NCBI GenBank assembly: GCA_000818945.1
Contig: KN805476.1
Coordinates: 15,902 to 42,227 of the forward strand
From: Schizochytrium sp. CCTCC M209059
Lineage: Eukaryota > Sar > Bigyra > Thraustochytrida > Thraustochytriidae
Direction of reading: 5' to 3'
DNA length: 26,326 nucleotides
Positions 1 through 8,881 of this stretch are shown here, one piece after another (within the stretch, counting starts at the first letter, position 1; each line of letters begins with the position of its first letter). The translations under genes were made by a program, and so were the position numbers. The notes under the pieces were generated by a model. The model ran no database searches, had not been told where the DNA came from, and was given only the letters and a program-made list of their open reading frames with translations.

Positions 1-805
1 CCCCCCCCGAGCCCTGCGAAACGTCAGCGCAACCCCAAATAGCGTAACGGACACGTATGTTGACCTCTCTATCTCATCGGATTCCGCGTTTCACAAGGGT
101 AAAACACGATTCAACTTGCTAAGTCTGGTATTTTTAAAATAATTTGGTAAAACAAGACAAAGACAAATTAAAAATATTGACAAAGAGGCAAAAGCGCAGA
201 GTCCGGTGCGAGTAAGCCACGCGTCTCTTGAGCTCCACCAATTTGCAGAACGTGCCCAGTCCATGCAGCCCTGCTGCCTTTTCTGAGCTTGGCCATAGTC
301 GGTGGCCTCACCTCTTCTCGTCTCGCCACAACACGCCAGCATCAGTGCGTCCTCGGTGCGGCCTATGCGGCTGCAGCGGCCTTCGCGGAAGCGTCTTGGA
401 GCTCGTCAGCGCAGGCGCTCGCGCACGCGAAGGCCGCTCTCAGCGGCTGCTGGCTAGCCACCAGCTACCGCTGCCGCTAGCAGTCGCGAGGCCAGCATTG
501 CATTGCATTGCTGCCCAGAGAGAGAGAGCCATTGAGCAAAGCACATCGCGCCCCATCAGTGTAGTATAGTAGTATAGTATGCAGTGGTATGGAGGAAGGG
601 GCCGCTCGCGCAGATAGAATGCAGGACCAAGCTGCCCTGCGCAAGTCACACAGGCAACCAACGCAATGGCAAGCAGCCGCAAGCAAGCAGACAGCGGGGA
701 GGTGACGTTTGGCAAGGCAACTTGGTGGTGCAGCCGCTGCAGGGGTGGAAGAAGGCGCGGCAAGTGGGCTCATTGTCAGTCAGTGCATGCGCCACGCCGT
801 GCGCA

Positions 806-895
806 GGAAGGAAGCAAGGAAGGAAGGAAGGAATCAATAAATGAATGAATGAATGAATGAATGAATGAATGAATGAATGAATGAATGAATGAATG
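806..895. repeat. GGAA then TGAA microsatellite
   Basis: A short run of GGAA/GCAA units (about 806-833) passes into nearly 14 uninterrupted ATGA/TGAA tetranucleotides (841-895). The same TGAA motif recurs at 3781-3830, so this tetranucleotide is a favoured microsatellite in this genome. It has no coding role: it reads as repeated His-Ser-Phe-Ile or Met-Asn-Glu in overlapping meaningless frames. Confidence 0.95.
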
Positions 896-1134
896 CGCAA
901 TTCGACGTGGATGGAGGAGGGCACGGGGCGGGTGAGCGCGCATGGCGACGCGCGCAAGCCCACGTGGACAGAGGCGAGAGGGGATGCACGGGTGGCTGGA
1001 TGAATCCTTTGGTGTGGCGTCGATGACGGAGCAGCTGGCAAAGGTGGACTCGAGAGAGAGCAAGAAGCAACGTAGCAAGAATAGGGGCCTCGTGTCAACA
1101 GCCAAGTTGAGTGCCACTGAAGAAATGGGCAGCC

Positions 1135-1251
1135 AGAAAAAGAAAAGAAGAAAAGAAAAGAAAAGAAACGAAGAAAAGAAAAGAAAAGAAAGAAAAGAAA
1201 AGAAAAGAAAGAAAGAAAGAAAAGAAAAGAAAGAAAAGAAAAGAAAGAAAG
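1135..1251. repeat. 117-nt polypurine (AAAAG/AAAG) tract
   Basis: 117 bases of A and G on the plus strand with a single C (1169), built of AAAAG and AAAG units. Such homopurine tracts with mirror symmetry are known to be able to form triplex (H-)DNA. The tract creates false Lys/Glu and Phe/Ser open frames on the two strands. Confidence 0.95.
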
Positions 1252-1644
1252 TGCTGCCGCTGCTTGAAGATCGGCACAAGGACATGGACGCGGCGCGGGG
1301 CGGGGGGGAGCGGGCGGGGACGAGAGTAGCAGCGAGGCGCGGGAACGGCGCAAGGGCGTGCGCGCGCGCGACGCGGGTTTGTGGCGCGTGCGTCTCGGCG
1401 CGGAAAGGAGCGGCGCTTCGCGCTGCCTTCGCAGCAAGGCTGTGCCTGGTGGAATAGGAAGAAGGAAACCCGAAAAACCTAGTTTCAAGGGGGTTTTTCC
1501 GGGTCGGGCGAGACAGTGCGAGCGCGGGGGATAGCACACTTGTGCGCGAAGAATCTTGACTTGTAGAAAGGGATATGCTACTTGCGCTGCGTGCACTTGG
1601 GCGCGTCTGCTTGTGCATGGATGATACGCCGTAAATCCTGCAAG

Positions 1645-1656
1645 CCCCCCCCCCCC
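1645..1656 (+). repeat. C12 homopolymer
   Basis: Twelve consecutive C. Two more long C runs flank the duplicated 3' end of the next gene (3344-3355 and 3665-3679), and the window itself begins with C8. Confidence 0.95.
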
Positions 1657-1929
1657 TTAGATGTAAGACAACATGTGCTCATGGATACACGGACAAAGGG
1701 GGGTGCGAAAGGAGTTGCGGCGGCAAAGCGGAGAGGCGGAAAGGCCGGTCGTCTGGACCTCTAATTTCCTCGTGTCGTGGGCGCCAGACTCGGATTGATT
1801 GATCTCCGCGCAGCCGCCGCACCGCTCGAGCCCGGCCCGCCGCAACAGCCTCGCAGCCTCGTAGCAGCAGCGCGACCCCGTTCCGCCGCCCTTCCCCTCC
1901 CTTCTCCCCCGCAAGACTCTTTGAGCAAG

Positions 1930-3117
1930 ATGGCCTCCCGCCTTGGCATGAGGGCCGTGCGCCTTGCGACCGTCGCGCAGCGCAGCGGTGCGCTCCGCAC
2001 GGCCACCCGCACCGCGGCGCCCCGCGCCGCCGCTGCCGTCGCCGCGCCGATGATGCAGCAGGCCCGCGGCCTCAAGACCCTGAACTTTGGCGGCTCGCAG
2101 GAGGACGTCATCGAGCGCTCGGACTACCCCCAGTCCCGCTACGGCAACATCTTCAAGGATGACACCCTCTGCATGCTCGGCTACGGCACCCAGGGCCGCG
2201 GCCAGGCCCTCAACCTCCGCGACAACGGCATGCCCGTCATCGTCGGTGTCCGCAAGGATGGTGGCTCGTGGCAGAAGGCCATCGATGATGGCTGGGTCCC
2301 GGGCACCAACCTCTTCGACATTGACGAGGCCCTCAGCAAGGGTACCGTCATCATGTACCTGCTGTCCGATGCCGGCCAGATGATGGCCTGGGACCAGGTC
2401 AAGCCCCACCTCACCCCGGGCAAGACCCTCTACGTCTCGCACGGCTTCTCGGTTGTCTTCAAGGAGGACACCAAGGTCATCCCGCCCGCGGACATTGACG
2501 TCATCCTCTGCGCCCCCAAGGGCTCCGGCACCACCGTCCGCAACCTCTTCCTCGAGGGCCGCGGCATCAACGGCTCCGTTGCCGTCTACCAGGACGTCAG
2601 CGGCAAGGCCCAGGAGCGCGTTGAGGCCCTCGGCATCGCCGTCGGCTGCGGCTACCTCTACAACACCACCTTCCAGAAGGAGACCTACTCTGATCTCGTC
2701 GGTGAGCGTGGTGTCCTCATGGGCATGATCGCTGGTGCCTTCCACGCCCAGTACGACGTGCTCCGCGCCAAGGGCCACTCCCCGTCCGAGGCCTTCAACG
2801 AGACCGTCGAGGAGGCCACCCAGAGCCTGTACCCGCTCATCGGCGCCAACGGCGCTGACTGGATGTTTGCGCAGTGCTCCACCACCGCCCAGCGCGGCGC
2901 TCTTGACTGGGCTCCCCGTTTCGAGGAGGCCCTCAAGCCTGTCTTCGAGAAGCTCTACGCCGAGGTCGAGAACGGCAACGAGGCCCGCCGCTCGCTCGAT
3001 GTCAACAGCCGCCCCGACTACAAGGAGTCCCTCGAGAAGGAGCTCGCCGCCATCGACCAGTCCGAGATCTGGCAGGCTGGCAAGACCGTGCGCCAGCTCC
3101 GCCCGGAGAACCAGTAA
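1930..3117 (+). CDS. ILV5: Ketol-acid reductoisomerase, mitochondrial, yeast Ilv5 type
   Basis: Converts acetolactate and acetohydroxybutyrate, with NADPH and Mg2+, to the dihydroxy acids of valine, leucine and isoleucine synthesis. The ATG at 1930 gives 395 residues, the length of yeast Ilv5; the frame is open further upstream (from a GTG at 1777), but that part looks like leader. Residues 1-47 are rich in Arg, Ala and Ser with almost no acids and end in an ARGLK motif like the Ilv5 presequence, so a mitochondrial matrix location is inferred. The Rossmann glycine loop GYGTQGRGQ is at 84-92, a metal-binding DLVGERG at 255-261, ETVEEATQSLYPLIG at 291-305, and CSTTAQRGALDW at 316-327. The C-terminus ends RPENQ as in the yeast enzyme. 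Third codon positions are almost all C or G, far more biased than in neighbouring genes, which suggests high expression. The last 29 codons are part of a tandem duplication. Confidence 0.97.
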   Translation: MASRLGMRAVRLATVAQRSGALRTATRTAAPRAAAAVAAPMMQQARGLKTLNFGGSQEDVIERSDYPQSRYGNIFKDDTLCMLGYGTQGRGQALNLRDNGMPVIVGVRKDGGSWQKAIDDGWVPGTNLFDIDEALSKGTVIMYLLSDAGQMMAWDQVKPHLTPGKTLYVSHGFSVVFKEDTKVIPPADIDVILCAPKGSGTTVRNLFLEGRGINGSVAVYQDVSGKAQERVEALGIAVGCGYLYNTTFQKETYSDLVGERGVLMGMIAGAFHAQYDVLRAKGHSPSEAFNETVEEATQSLYPLIGANGADWMFAQCSTTAQRGALDWAPRFEEALKPVFEKLYAEVENGNEARRSLDVNSRPDYKESLEKELAAIDQSEIWQAGKTVRQLRPENQ

Positions 3118-3678
3118 GCGCTGCCCACAAACAGCCAGCTATGCTTGCTAAACTATTTTTTCCCTGTGCCGCTGCTTTTTCCTTTTTTTCGTTGTTGAGA
3201 ATCACCCTCCGACCTCTTGTCGTCGTTGTTTGCTTGCTTGCTTGCTTGCTTGTTTGCGTTCATCATCCTCATCAAAGCGCAGCAGCGCGCCAGTTCTTGC
3301 TTCTTGTTGGCCTCGATCCATCCATTGGTGAAATGCTTGTCCTCCCCCCCCCCCCTCGAGAAGGAGCTCGCCGCCATCGACCAGTCCGAGATCTGGCAGG
3401 CTGGCAAGACCGTGCGCCAGCTCCGCCCGGAGAACCAGTAAGCGCTGCCCACAAACAGCCAGCTATGCTTGCTAAACTATTTTTTCCCTGTGCCGCTGCT
3501 TTTTCCTTTTTTTCGTTGTTGAGAATCACCCTCCGACCTCTTGTCGTCGTTGTTTGCTTGCTTGCTTGCTTGCTTGTTTGCGTTCATCATCCTCATCAAA
3601 GCGCAGCAGCGCGCCAGTTCTTGCTTCTTGTTGGCCTCGATCCATCCATTGGTGAAATGCTTGTCCCCCCCCCCCCCC
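3031..3678 (+). repeat. 324-bp tandem duplication of the reductoisomerase 3' end
   Basis: Copy 1 is 3031-3354 and copy 2 is 3355-3678. Each starts at CTCGAGAAGG, holds the last 28 sense codons and the TAA stop of the reductoisomerase, then the TTGC-repeat-bearing 3' flank, and ends in a C run. By eye the copies agree at every position except one T (3343) that is C in copy 2 inside the poly-C. The join is at CCCTCGAG, shared by the C run and the coding site, so the breakpoint has microhomology. Copy 2 (coding remnant 3355-3441) has no start codon of its own and lies beyond the genuine stop, so it should be part of the 3' UTR or be untranscribed. Confidence 0.95.
3355..3441 (+). pseudogene. Duplicated C-terminal fragment of ketol-acid reductoisomerase
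   Basis: This is the second copy of the final 28 codons plus stop of the upstream gene (LEKELAAIDQ ... RPENQ), produced by the 324-bp tandem duplication. It has no promoter, start codon or separate domain. It is identical to the functional copy, so it is either very recent, homogenised by conversion, or an assembly artefact. Confidence 0.85.
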
Positions 3679-3780
3679 CGCCCCAGTCTTCCTTTCAAGC
3701 TTGTAAATTTTTTTTTCGGACGAAAGTTTTGCAAGACTCTGAGAAGATTGCACGATTGGCCACAAAGTGAAAATGCGCCG

Positions 3781-3830
3781 TGAATGAATGAATGAATGAA
3801 TGAATGAATGAATGAATGAATGTATGAATG
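3781..3830. repeat. TGAA microsatellite
   Basis: About twelve TGAA units with one interruption (TGTA at 3821-3824). It is the same motif as at 841-895. Confidence 0.95.
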
Positions 3831-3984
3831 ATCTGAGATGAAGGCTTTCGTGACCACAAAGAGGAGGGAGGACAAAAACAAGCGGAGAGAAACGAGTGGC
3901 TGCTCGCAAAATTCGCTTTCGTGGGGAGAGGCGGACGCGAAGGGTGTTGGGAAGAGGAGATAAAGTGAAATTTCTTTGTAAGAG

Positions 3985-3990
3985 TTTATT
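3985..3990 (-). promoter_or_regulatory. Candidate polyadenylation signal AATAAA
   Basis: The minus strand reads AATAAA 28 bases beyond the stop codon (4018-4020) of the secreted cysteine-rich protein gene. That is a reasonable place for a cleavage/polyadenylation signal; the assignment rests on motif and position only. Confidence 0.45.
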
Positions 3991-4017
3991 GTGAGTTGGC
4001 TAGAGACAATCTCTCCA

Positions 4018-5042
4018 TTAGGCCGCGCAAGCGAATCCGTAGTCGTGGTCGATCTCGACGCTGTCGGGGCGTGCAATCTGCGACGCAATGCCCGAATCAC
4101 GACGCGTGCGGCCTGCCACCTTTTGAAAGATGGGCCCACTGCGGCATTCGTCGCACTGAAGACACGAGTTCAAGCGGTACTCTCCGTTCTTGTATTGAAA
4201 GTCCTTGCAGGCATTGTCCGGCGAGGCATCCGGCGCACGCTGGATCATGTTCTTGCACCCCAAGGGCTTCCAGAAGGCGCGATAGGGCGCGCAGTAATTG
4301 ACGTCGTAAAAGTTCTTGACGGGATCATTGTTGGGTGCAGACGAGTATGCCAGACACACACCTGCACACTCGTTCAGCGTCGAGCGCGTATTATAGTACC
4401 AAATGTACCGGCACGAGGGTTGCGTGAAACCAGCATTCTCAAGGCAGTTCAGAACCATTGTCTTGGCCCGTTCCGGACTGATGATCCCCAAGACATTGAG
4501 CGCCGCGCACTGTCTGACGGGAGACGTTAGGTCCGTCACTTTCAGGTACAGCGCAAGATCCTCGAGTGTAGAGCAGGCACCACACGGAGTTACGTGCGTC
4601 AAGTACACGGTCCCGCTCGTGTTTTGCGAAGTCGCCTCGCTCGGTGAGAGTGTCAGTAGATTGTAGCGAATCGTCTCCGTATCCGATTCACGCGCCTCCG
4701 GATTGACAAACTCCACGTAGCAATTTTGCGTCTCGTCAATCTCCGTTACGTAGCCCTGCTCCTCCGGGTACGGATCGACGGTCTCGTACGAGGTAAAGTC
4801 CACGGCGCTGAGGACCTCGTCCAAGTTTTCGCAGCTCGTTCGCGTTTTGAGCGTCTCATAGCACGCTTCGTCCCAAGAGAGCATCCTGCCGTCTCGCGTC
4901 TGGGTCGACTCGACCACTCGATTCAACGCGCGAAGGTTCGCCTTTTTTTTTCTTCTGCGAGTGTCGTCGCCTCGGCCTGCGCAGCCTCCACGCACGCTGC
5001 CACCGCGAGCACGAGCACAACGACCCCGCGAAGAGTCGTCAT
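4018..5042 (-). CDS. Secreted cysteine-rich protein, frame interrupted near 4943-4951
   Basis: The ATG at 5042 begins a textbook signal peptide (MTTLRGVVVLVLAVAACVEA, then AQA) in one frame. That frame stops soon after a run of nine A (T9 on the plus strand, 4943-4951). The long C-terminal part (4018 to about 4945) lies in another frame with no ATG near its start, so the two halves belong together. One extra A in the run joins them. So does a 41-nt intron with a GTGCGT donor and CTCGCAG acceptor just upstream of the run, but that would cut off the signal peptide's natural cleavage site. The mature region is about 310 residues with 17 cysteines, including CGAC and CLQCDEC clusters, and a single segment around PSCRYIWYYNTRSTLNEC. 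There are no further membrane segments, so it is probably exported and disulphide-bonded. I do not recognise a named family; it is loosely reminiscent of conserved cysteine-rich secreted proteins of stramenopile algae. The AATAAA at 3985-3990 lies just downstream. Confidence 0.7.
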
Positions 5043-5515
5043 CTTTGAAGAGTCCGCCGGCCCGCTCCGGCTTGGCTGCACGTGCGGCCGCGTGTCCCGA
5101 CGCGAGGGTGGGGAGGAGAACGGGGGGAAAGGGGGGCGAGGGGGTGAAGGAGGCGAGGGGGCCGTGGCGGCTCGCACGACGATGGATGCTTCGCTAGTTG
5201 AGAGACTGCCCGCTTCCCGCTTCCGCGCCGCGTGAAAACCCTTAATAATTTGAAGAGAGTCATTTATTGCGTGTGTGTGCACACCCTCATTGACGACAGA
5301 CAACACGTGAGTCGCCAGCATGTCAGGAAACGAGGACGTTTACAGACACGCTTCGAGCGATGCGTGTGAATGACAGGATAACGTATACATACTGGTGAAG
5401 GTGTTTAAGCTGTTTGCCTCTCTACTACCTGTCAGTCTATCTGTGGTCTTGATTGTCCTCCTCCTCTTTATCCTCCTTTTTCTCATCGACATCTTCATTA
5501 AGCTACTATATATTC
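5043..5515. other. Intergenic gap, two minus-strand genes in tandem
   Basis: This holds the 5' flank of the secreted-protein gene (GC-rich, strongly C/G-strand biased around 5100-5170) and the 3' flank of the RAD5-like gene (CT-rich, 5400-5515). A short plus-strand open frame from 5395 is a hydrophobic run translated from the CT-rich tract and does not look like a gene. Confidence 0.5.
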
Positions 5516-6482
5516 CTAGGCGCTGCGAAATAGGTCGAAAAGATCCTCCATGGACAATTTTTGGCTCTTTTGCGCGGCCGGGTCGAGCGAGAGACCGTCG
5601 GCCTGGAGAGCGTCGTTGGCCATACTAGCCTTGCGTGCCTGGAGAGCCAGAATCTTTTGTTCCACAGTTGCCGTTGCGATGAGCCGATAGACGTGCACGG
5701 GCCGCGTCTGGCCAATTCGATGCACGCGGTCAACGGCCTGCTCCTCAATCTGAGGATTCCACCAAGCGTCCACGAGAAAGACGACCGAGGCGCGGACGAG
5801 ATTGAGTCCCACGCCGCCAGCCTTGAGGCTGACGAGGAAAATATTGCACTTGGGGTCAGTATTGAATTTTTCAATGGCGGCCTGACGACGCTTCTGCGTC
5901 AACGAGCCGTCGAGACGCGCGCTCGTCATGCCAAGCTCACGCAAGCCGCGCTCAACCATATCGAGCATCTTTGTCCATTGCGAAAAGATGAGAACCTTGA
6001 TCGGGGCCTGGTTTGCGGGCTTTTGGCCAGCGCCAAGAAACTTTTCACCCTCCTCACGGAGCGCTTCGCTGCCCCACTCGGTCCCTCCAAGAGACTTGTT
6101 GATAGTTTCAATGCGTTGCAAGTGCTGCAGCACAAGATCGAGTTTCGACGAGGAGCGCCAGCGCGTCGAAAGCGCCTTATCTGCTGCTAGACGTCGACCC
6201 AGCTCTTCGGCCTTCTTCTTCTTTACCTCGGACGGAAGTCGCAGCGGATTGATGTCAAGGCGACTTAGCTTGCGCCGACATACAGGACAGGCCATCTCCG
6301 CTCCTTTGTACGTGAGCACGCTTTCAAGACAGGACTTGCACATGACATGGCCACACGTTGTGATGACAGCATCTTTGGGGCCATCGAGGCAAATGGGGCA
6401 GTCTCCACCCTTTGATTGCTCGAGGCCGGCCAAGGCAGATTCCAAATAGACGGCCGAGCACTCCGTGCTCGACGCCGTTCCC

Positions 6483-6514
<32 letters not shown>

Positions 6515-8881
6515 TGTCGACAATGTCGCAGCTGCAAAGAGGCGATCCCGCAACTGCGCAATGTATTCGCGATCTGAGACAGCCTTTGGCGTGAGCGCGT
6601 CTGTTTGAGTGCCGCTCGCGCGATCTTCTTCGGCGTGACTGGAGAGAACGAGAAAGGGATGGTCACAGGCCTGACGCATACGCAAAAGGAGCGTAAAGAT
6701 GGCCGCATACTTTGTGTTGGCGGACCCCGACGATACGAAACCGTCAAACTCGGCCTTGGAACGCGAGTAGATGGCATTGTAAAATGCGCGTTCCGCCTCG
6801 GAGAGTGTCACGTAGAGCACCTCGAGATGCTTTTCGGGTAGTTTATGCTGGGTGCTTGCCTCGGCACTCGCTTCAACGTCACGCTTGGTTCGCCGCAGCA
6901 TGACGGGGCCGTCACTGAGCACCGCGCGAAGACGTTGCATTGCAGCAGCACTCTTTTCCTTGTCAGCTTGCTGCTCGAAGGGCATGCGAATGATCTTGGA
7001 CCACCATCCATACGAGTTCCACGGTTCGTAGCGCAAAAAGAGAAAAAGAGAATAAATGTCATCGACGCTGTTTTGTAGGGGCGTTCCCGTGAGACACCAG
7101 CGGTATTGCGCCTCGAGGGCCGCCGATGCGCGCGCTGCGTCCGTCGTGCGGTTCTTTACATTGTGCGCCTCGTCGAGCACAACGCGCTCCCACGCCGTGG
7201 AAAAAAGGTCCGAGCCTGAATTTTGGAACTCGGACGCCACCGTTCCGTACGTGGTGAGCACGCAGTCGTAGTTTCCTAAAACGTTGACGCCACGGTTTCG
7301 ATCACTGCCGTGAAAGCGCAAGACGCTTAGACGCGCCTCCTCACTGACTTTGTCGGACAGTTCGGCCTCCCACTGACCAATGAGGGAGGTGGGACATACG
7401 ATCAGAGTCCCGGGTCTCGCGCGCCGCCGACGCTTGCGCGCAGCCTTGCCGCGCGATGTTGAGGACTGCGACGTTCCAAGAGTTATCTCCTCACTTTGGG
7501 TCGACGTCGTCGCCACCAAGTCCACCTCGGCGTTGTTGCGACTACCTGTGTCCAGGTCGACGCACTCCATGCCTTCGTCAGCCTCGTCTGCTGCTGCCTG
7601 GCGATGCGCCAGCCTATCATTCGAAGCGAGAATGAGCGCAATCACCGAAACAGTTTTGCCAAGACCCATTTCATCTGCAAGGATGCCGCCACGCAAAGGA
7701 TCGACGGTGGGCGGCTCTTGAAACTGCACTTGACGCGTGTACACATTGACGTAATACTTGGAGGCCTTGCGGTCGCGAAACGTGCGTTCTTGCCACAAAC
7801 TTTCATCTTTGGCAATCTGGGGAAGGTCCTCACGATCAAGCATCCAACGAAGTGCCACACGCTGATGCGGGCGCAGCGAAACGCTGAGGCCCGGGGGGTC
7901 CTCGGCGGTGCCCTCGAGGTTTTTCACGCCCAAAGTCTCTTCGATGCCTCGAGCGTCCTTTTCTGTGAGCGTGAGAACTGATCCAGCATCGCCTTGGTCG
8001 AGCGCTTCGCAGCCAGCAAACTCGAGCTTGCCTGAAGCTCCGATTGCGACGGACCCATATTTGAGTGGGTTATTGATCACCTCGCATAGCTCAAAAAAGG
8101 CAACCGCCAAGGGCTCCGTGTTATCCACGGAACGCTTGGGGTCCGGAAAAAAAGAGAAAATCTCGGGTCCTAGCAGGTCGAGGTGAAGCACGATGGGAAT
8201 CTGCGAAAAGGGTCGGAGTTCTTCGGGTAAGAACGCTTGAAATGAGGCCGTCGCTCGTACGACGCCGTGGACCAGGAGAGGGTGAAGGCGACTCGAAATC
8301 CACTTGGGTAGGCGACCGAGGAAGACCTCTCTGCAGCCTTGGCCTACACCGATACGTACCATTGTGGAACGCCCCTTTTTCCATGTGCGACCACGTCCTT
8401 TGCCCTTGCCCGATGCCTCTGCAGTGCTTCCCAAGGTTCTTTTGGTCTTCGGTTGTCCGAGAGGTTTGCTTTCCTCCACGGAGACGTTGAGTTCGAAATT
8501 TCCTACAAAGGTCTCGGTCGTCTCTTGCACGCTCATGCTCGTAGTTGACTCGGCGTCGACTGCTAGAGAGCACAGTCGTTTCGGCCATTCGCGGCGTTTG
8601 TTCGTGGCAGCTCGTTTCGCGCTGGGATCTTGAATTGTGAGGCGGCCGCTTCCCGTGTTGCTCGGTGCGCGTCGTTTTTTGGTCAAAAGCTGCTTGTTAT
8701 CTGCGTTTGCCTTTTTCATGGCTTCGTGCACGGCCTCCATGCCTCGATCAAAGTACTTGTTGAGTGCGTTTTCGACATTGCCCTCGCAGGCATCCACGAG
8801 CGCATTGATCTCGCGGTCACCCAGCGTCGTGCCCAGCACGCCTCGGAGCTGCGCTGCGGCGTCGGAGTTGGCTGGCGCCAT
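5516..8881 (-). CDS. RAD5: RAD5-like SNF2 ATPase / RING E3 ubiquitin ligase (HLTF, RAD5A type)
   Basis: Nuclear DNA-damage-tolerance factor: in yeast, plants and animals this family polyubiquitinates PCNA with Ubc13-Mms2 and remodels stalled forks. The ATG at 8881 gives 1121 residues; the open frame runs further upstream only through a CCA-repeat leader. Visible in order: a UBA-like helical segment (about 10-47) as in plant RAD5A; a HIRAN-like region (about 175-265, around EVFLGRLPKWISSRLHPLL); SNF2 ATPase with Walker A DEMGLGKT (403-410) and DEAH (570-573); TGTPLQN; a 12-alanine run (about 790-800); a C3HC4 RING from CPIC to CPVC (828-868); and helicase C with FSQW, DAWWNP and DRVHRIGQTR (about 962-1075). 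The RING sits between the two helicase lobes, the arrangement typical of RAD5/HLTF/SHPRH and RAD16. HIRAN plus RING points to RAD5 rather than RAD16. No break or missing key residue is seen. Confidence 0.94.
6483..6513. repeat. CAG/CTG trinucleotide repeat inside the RAD5-like gene
   Basis: About ten uninterrupted GCA (plus strand) units. On the coding strand they read GCT and encode the polyalanine stretch just before the RING finger. The repeat falls in the variable linker between the ATPase lobe and the RING, so its length is probably tolerated. Confidence 0.9.

Larger units (their letters stand above)
1..1929. other. Non-coding stretch upstream of the reductoisomerase gene
   Basis: I see no protein family, tRNA or convincing spliced gene here. 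The open frames are low complexity and are produced by simple repeats: Ser/Phe-rich on one strand and Lys/Glu-rich on the other. The stretch holds an AT-rich patch (about 120-190), a GGAA-to-TGAA microsatellite, a polypurine tract, an imperfect hairpin (about 1467-1508) and a C12 run. The last 150 or so bases are a GC- and CT-rich leader that probably holds the promoter and 5' UTR of the reductoisomerase gene. The window begins with eight C, which may mark a contig edge. Confidence 0.6.
3679..4017. other. Intergenic gap between two convergent genes
   Basis: No gene is visible. The stretch holds a TGAA microsatellite (3781-3830) and is otherwise AT-richer than its surroundings. It must contain the 3' ends of both flanking transcripts, including an AATAAA on the minus strand at 3985-3990. 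Confidence 0.6.

Noticed and set aside
841..895. Regular repeats considered as a CRISPR array (also 3781-3830 and 10064-10123)
   Set aside because: There are no unique spacers of constant length; these are simple tetra- and decanucleotide repeats in a eukaryotic genome.
646..1618. Overlapping minus-strand frames of 280-316 codons
   Set aside because: They are made of translated TGAA and AAAAG repeats (His-Ser-Phe-Ile and Ser-Phe-Leu runs) joined by low-complexity Pro/Arg sequence, with no family signal.
1657..2778. 373-codon minus-strand open frame antisense to the reductoisomerase gene
   Set aside because: It is the mirror of extreme GC-ending codon use on the plus strand. The translation is Gly/Ala/Asp/Val-rich with no domain, and the plus-strand protein is certain.
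3141..4139. Open frames of about 200 codons across the duplicated 3' flank on both strands
   Set aside because: They exist only because the 324-bp duplication has a length divisible by three and repeats itself in frame; the content is UTR.
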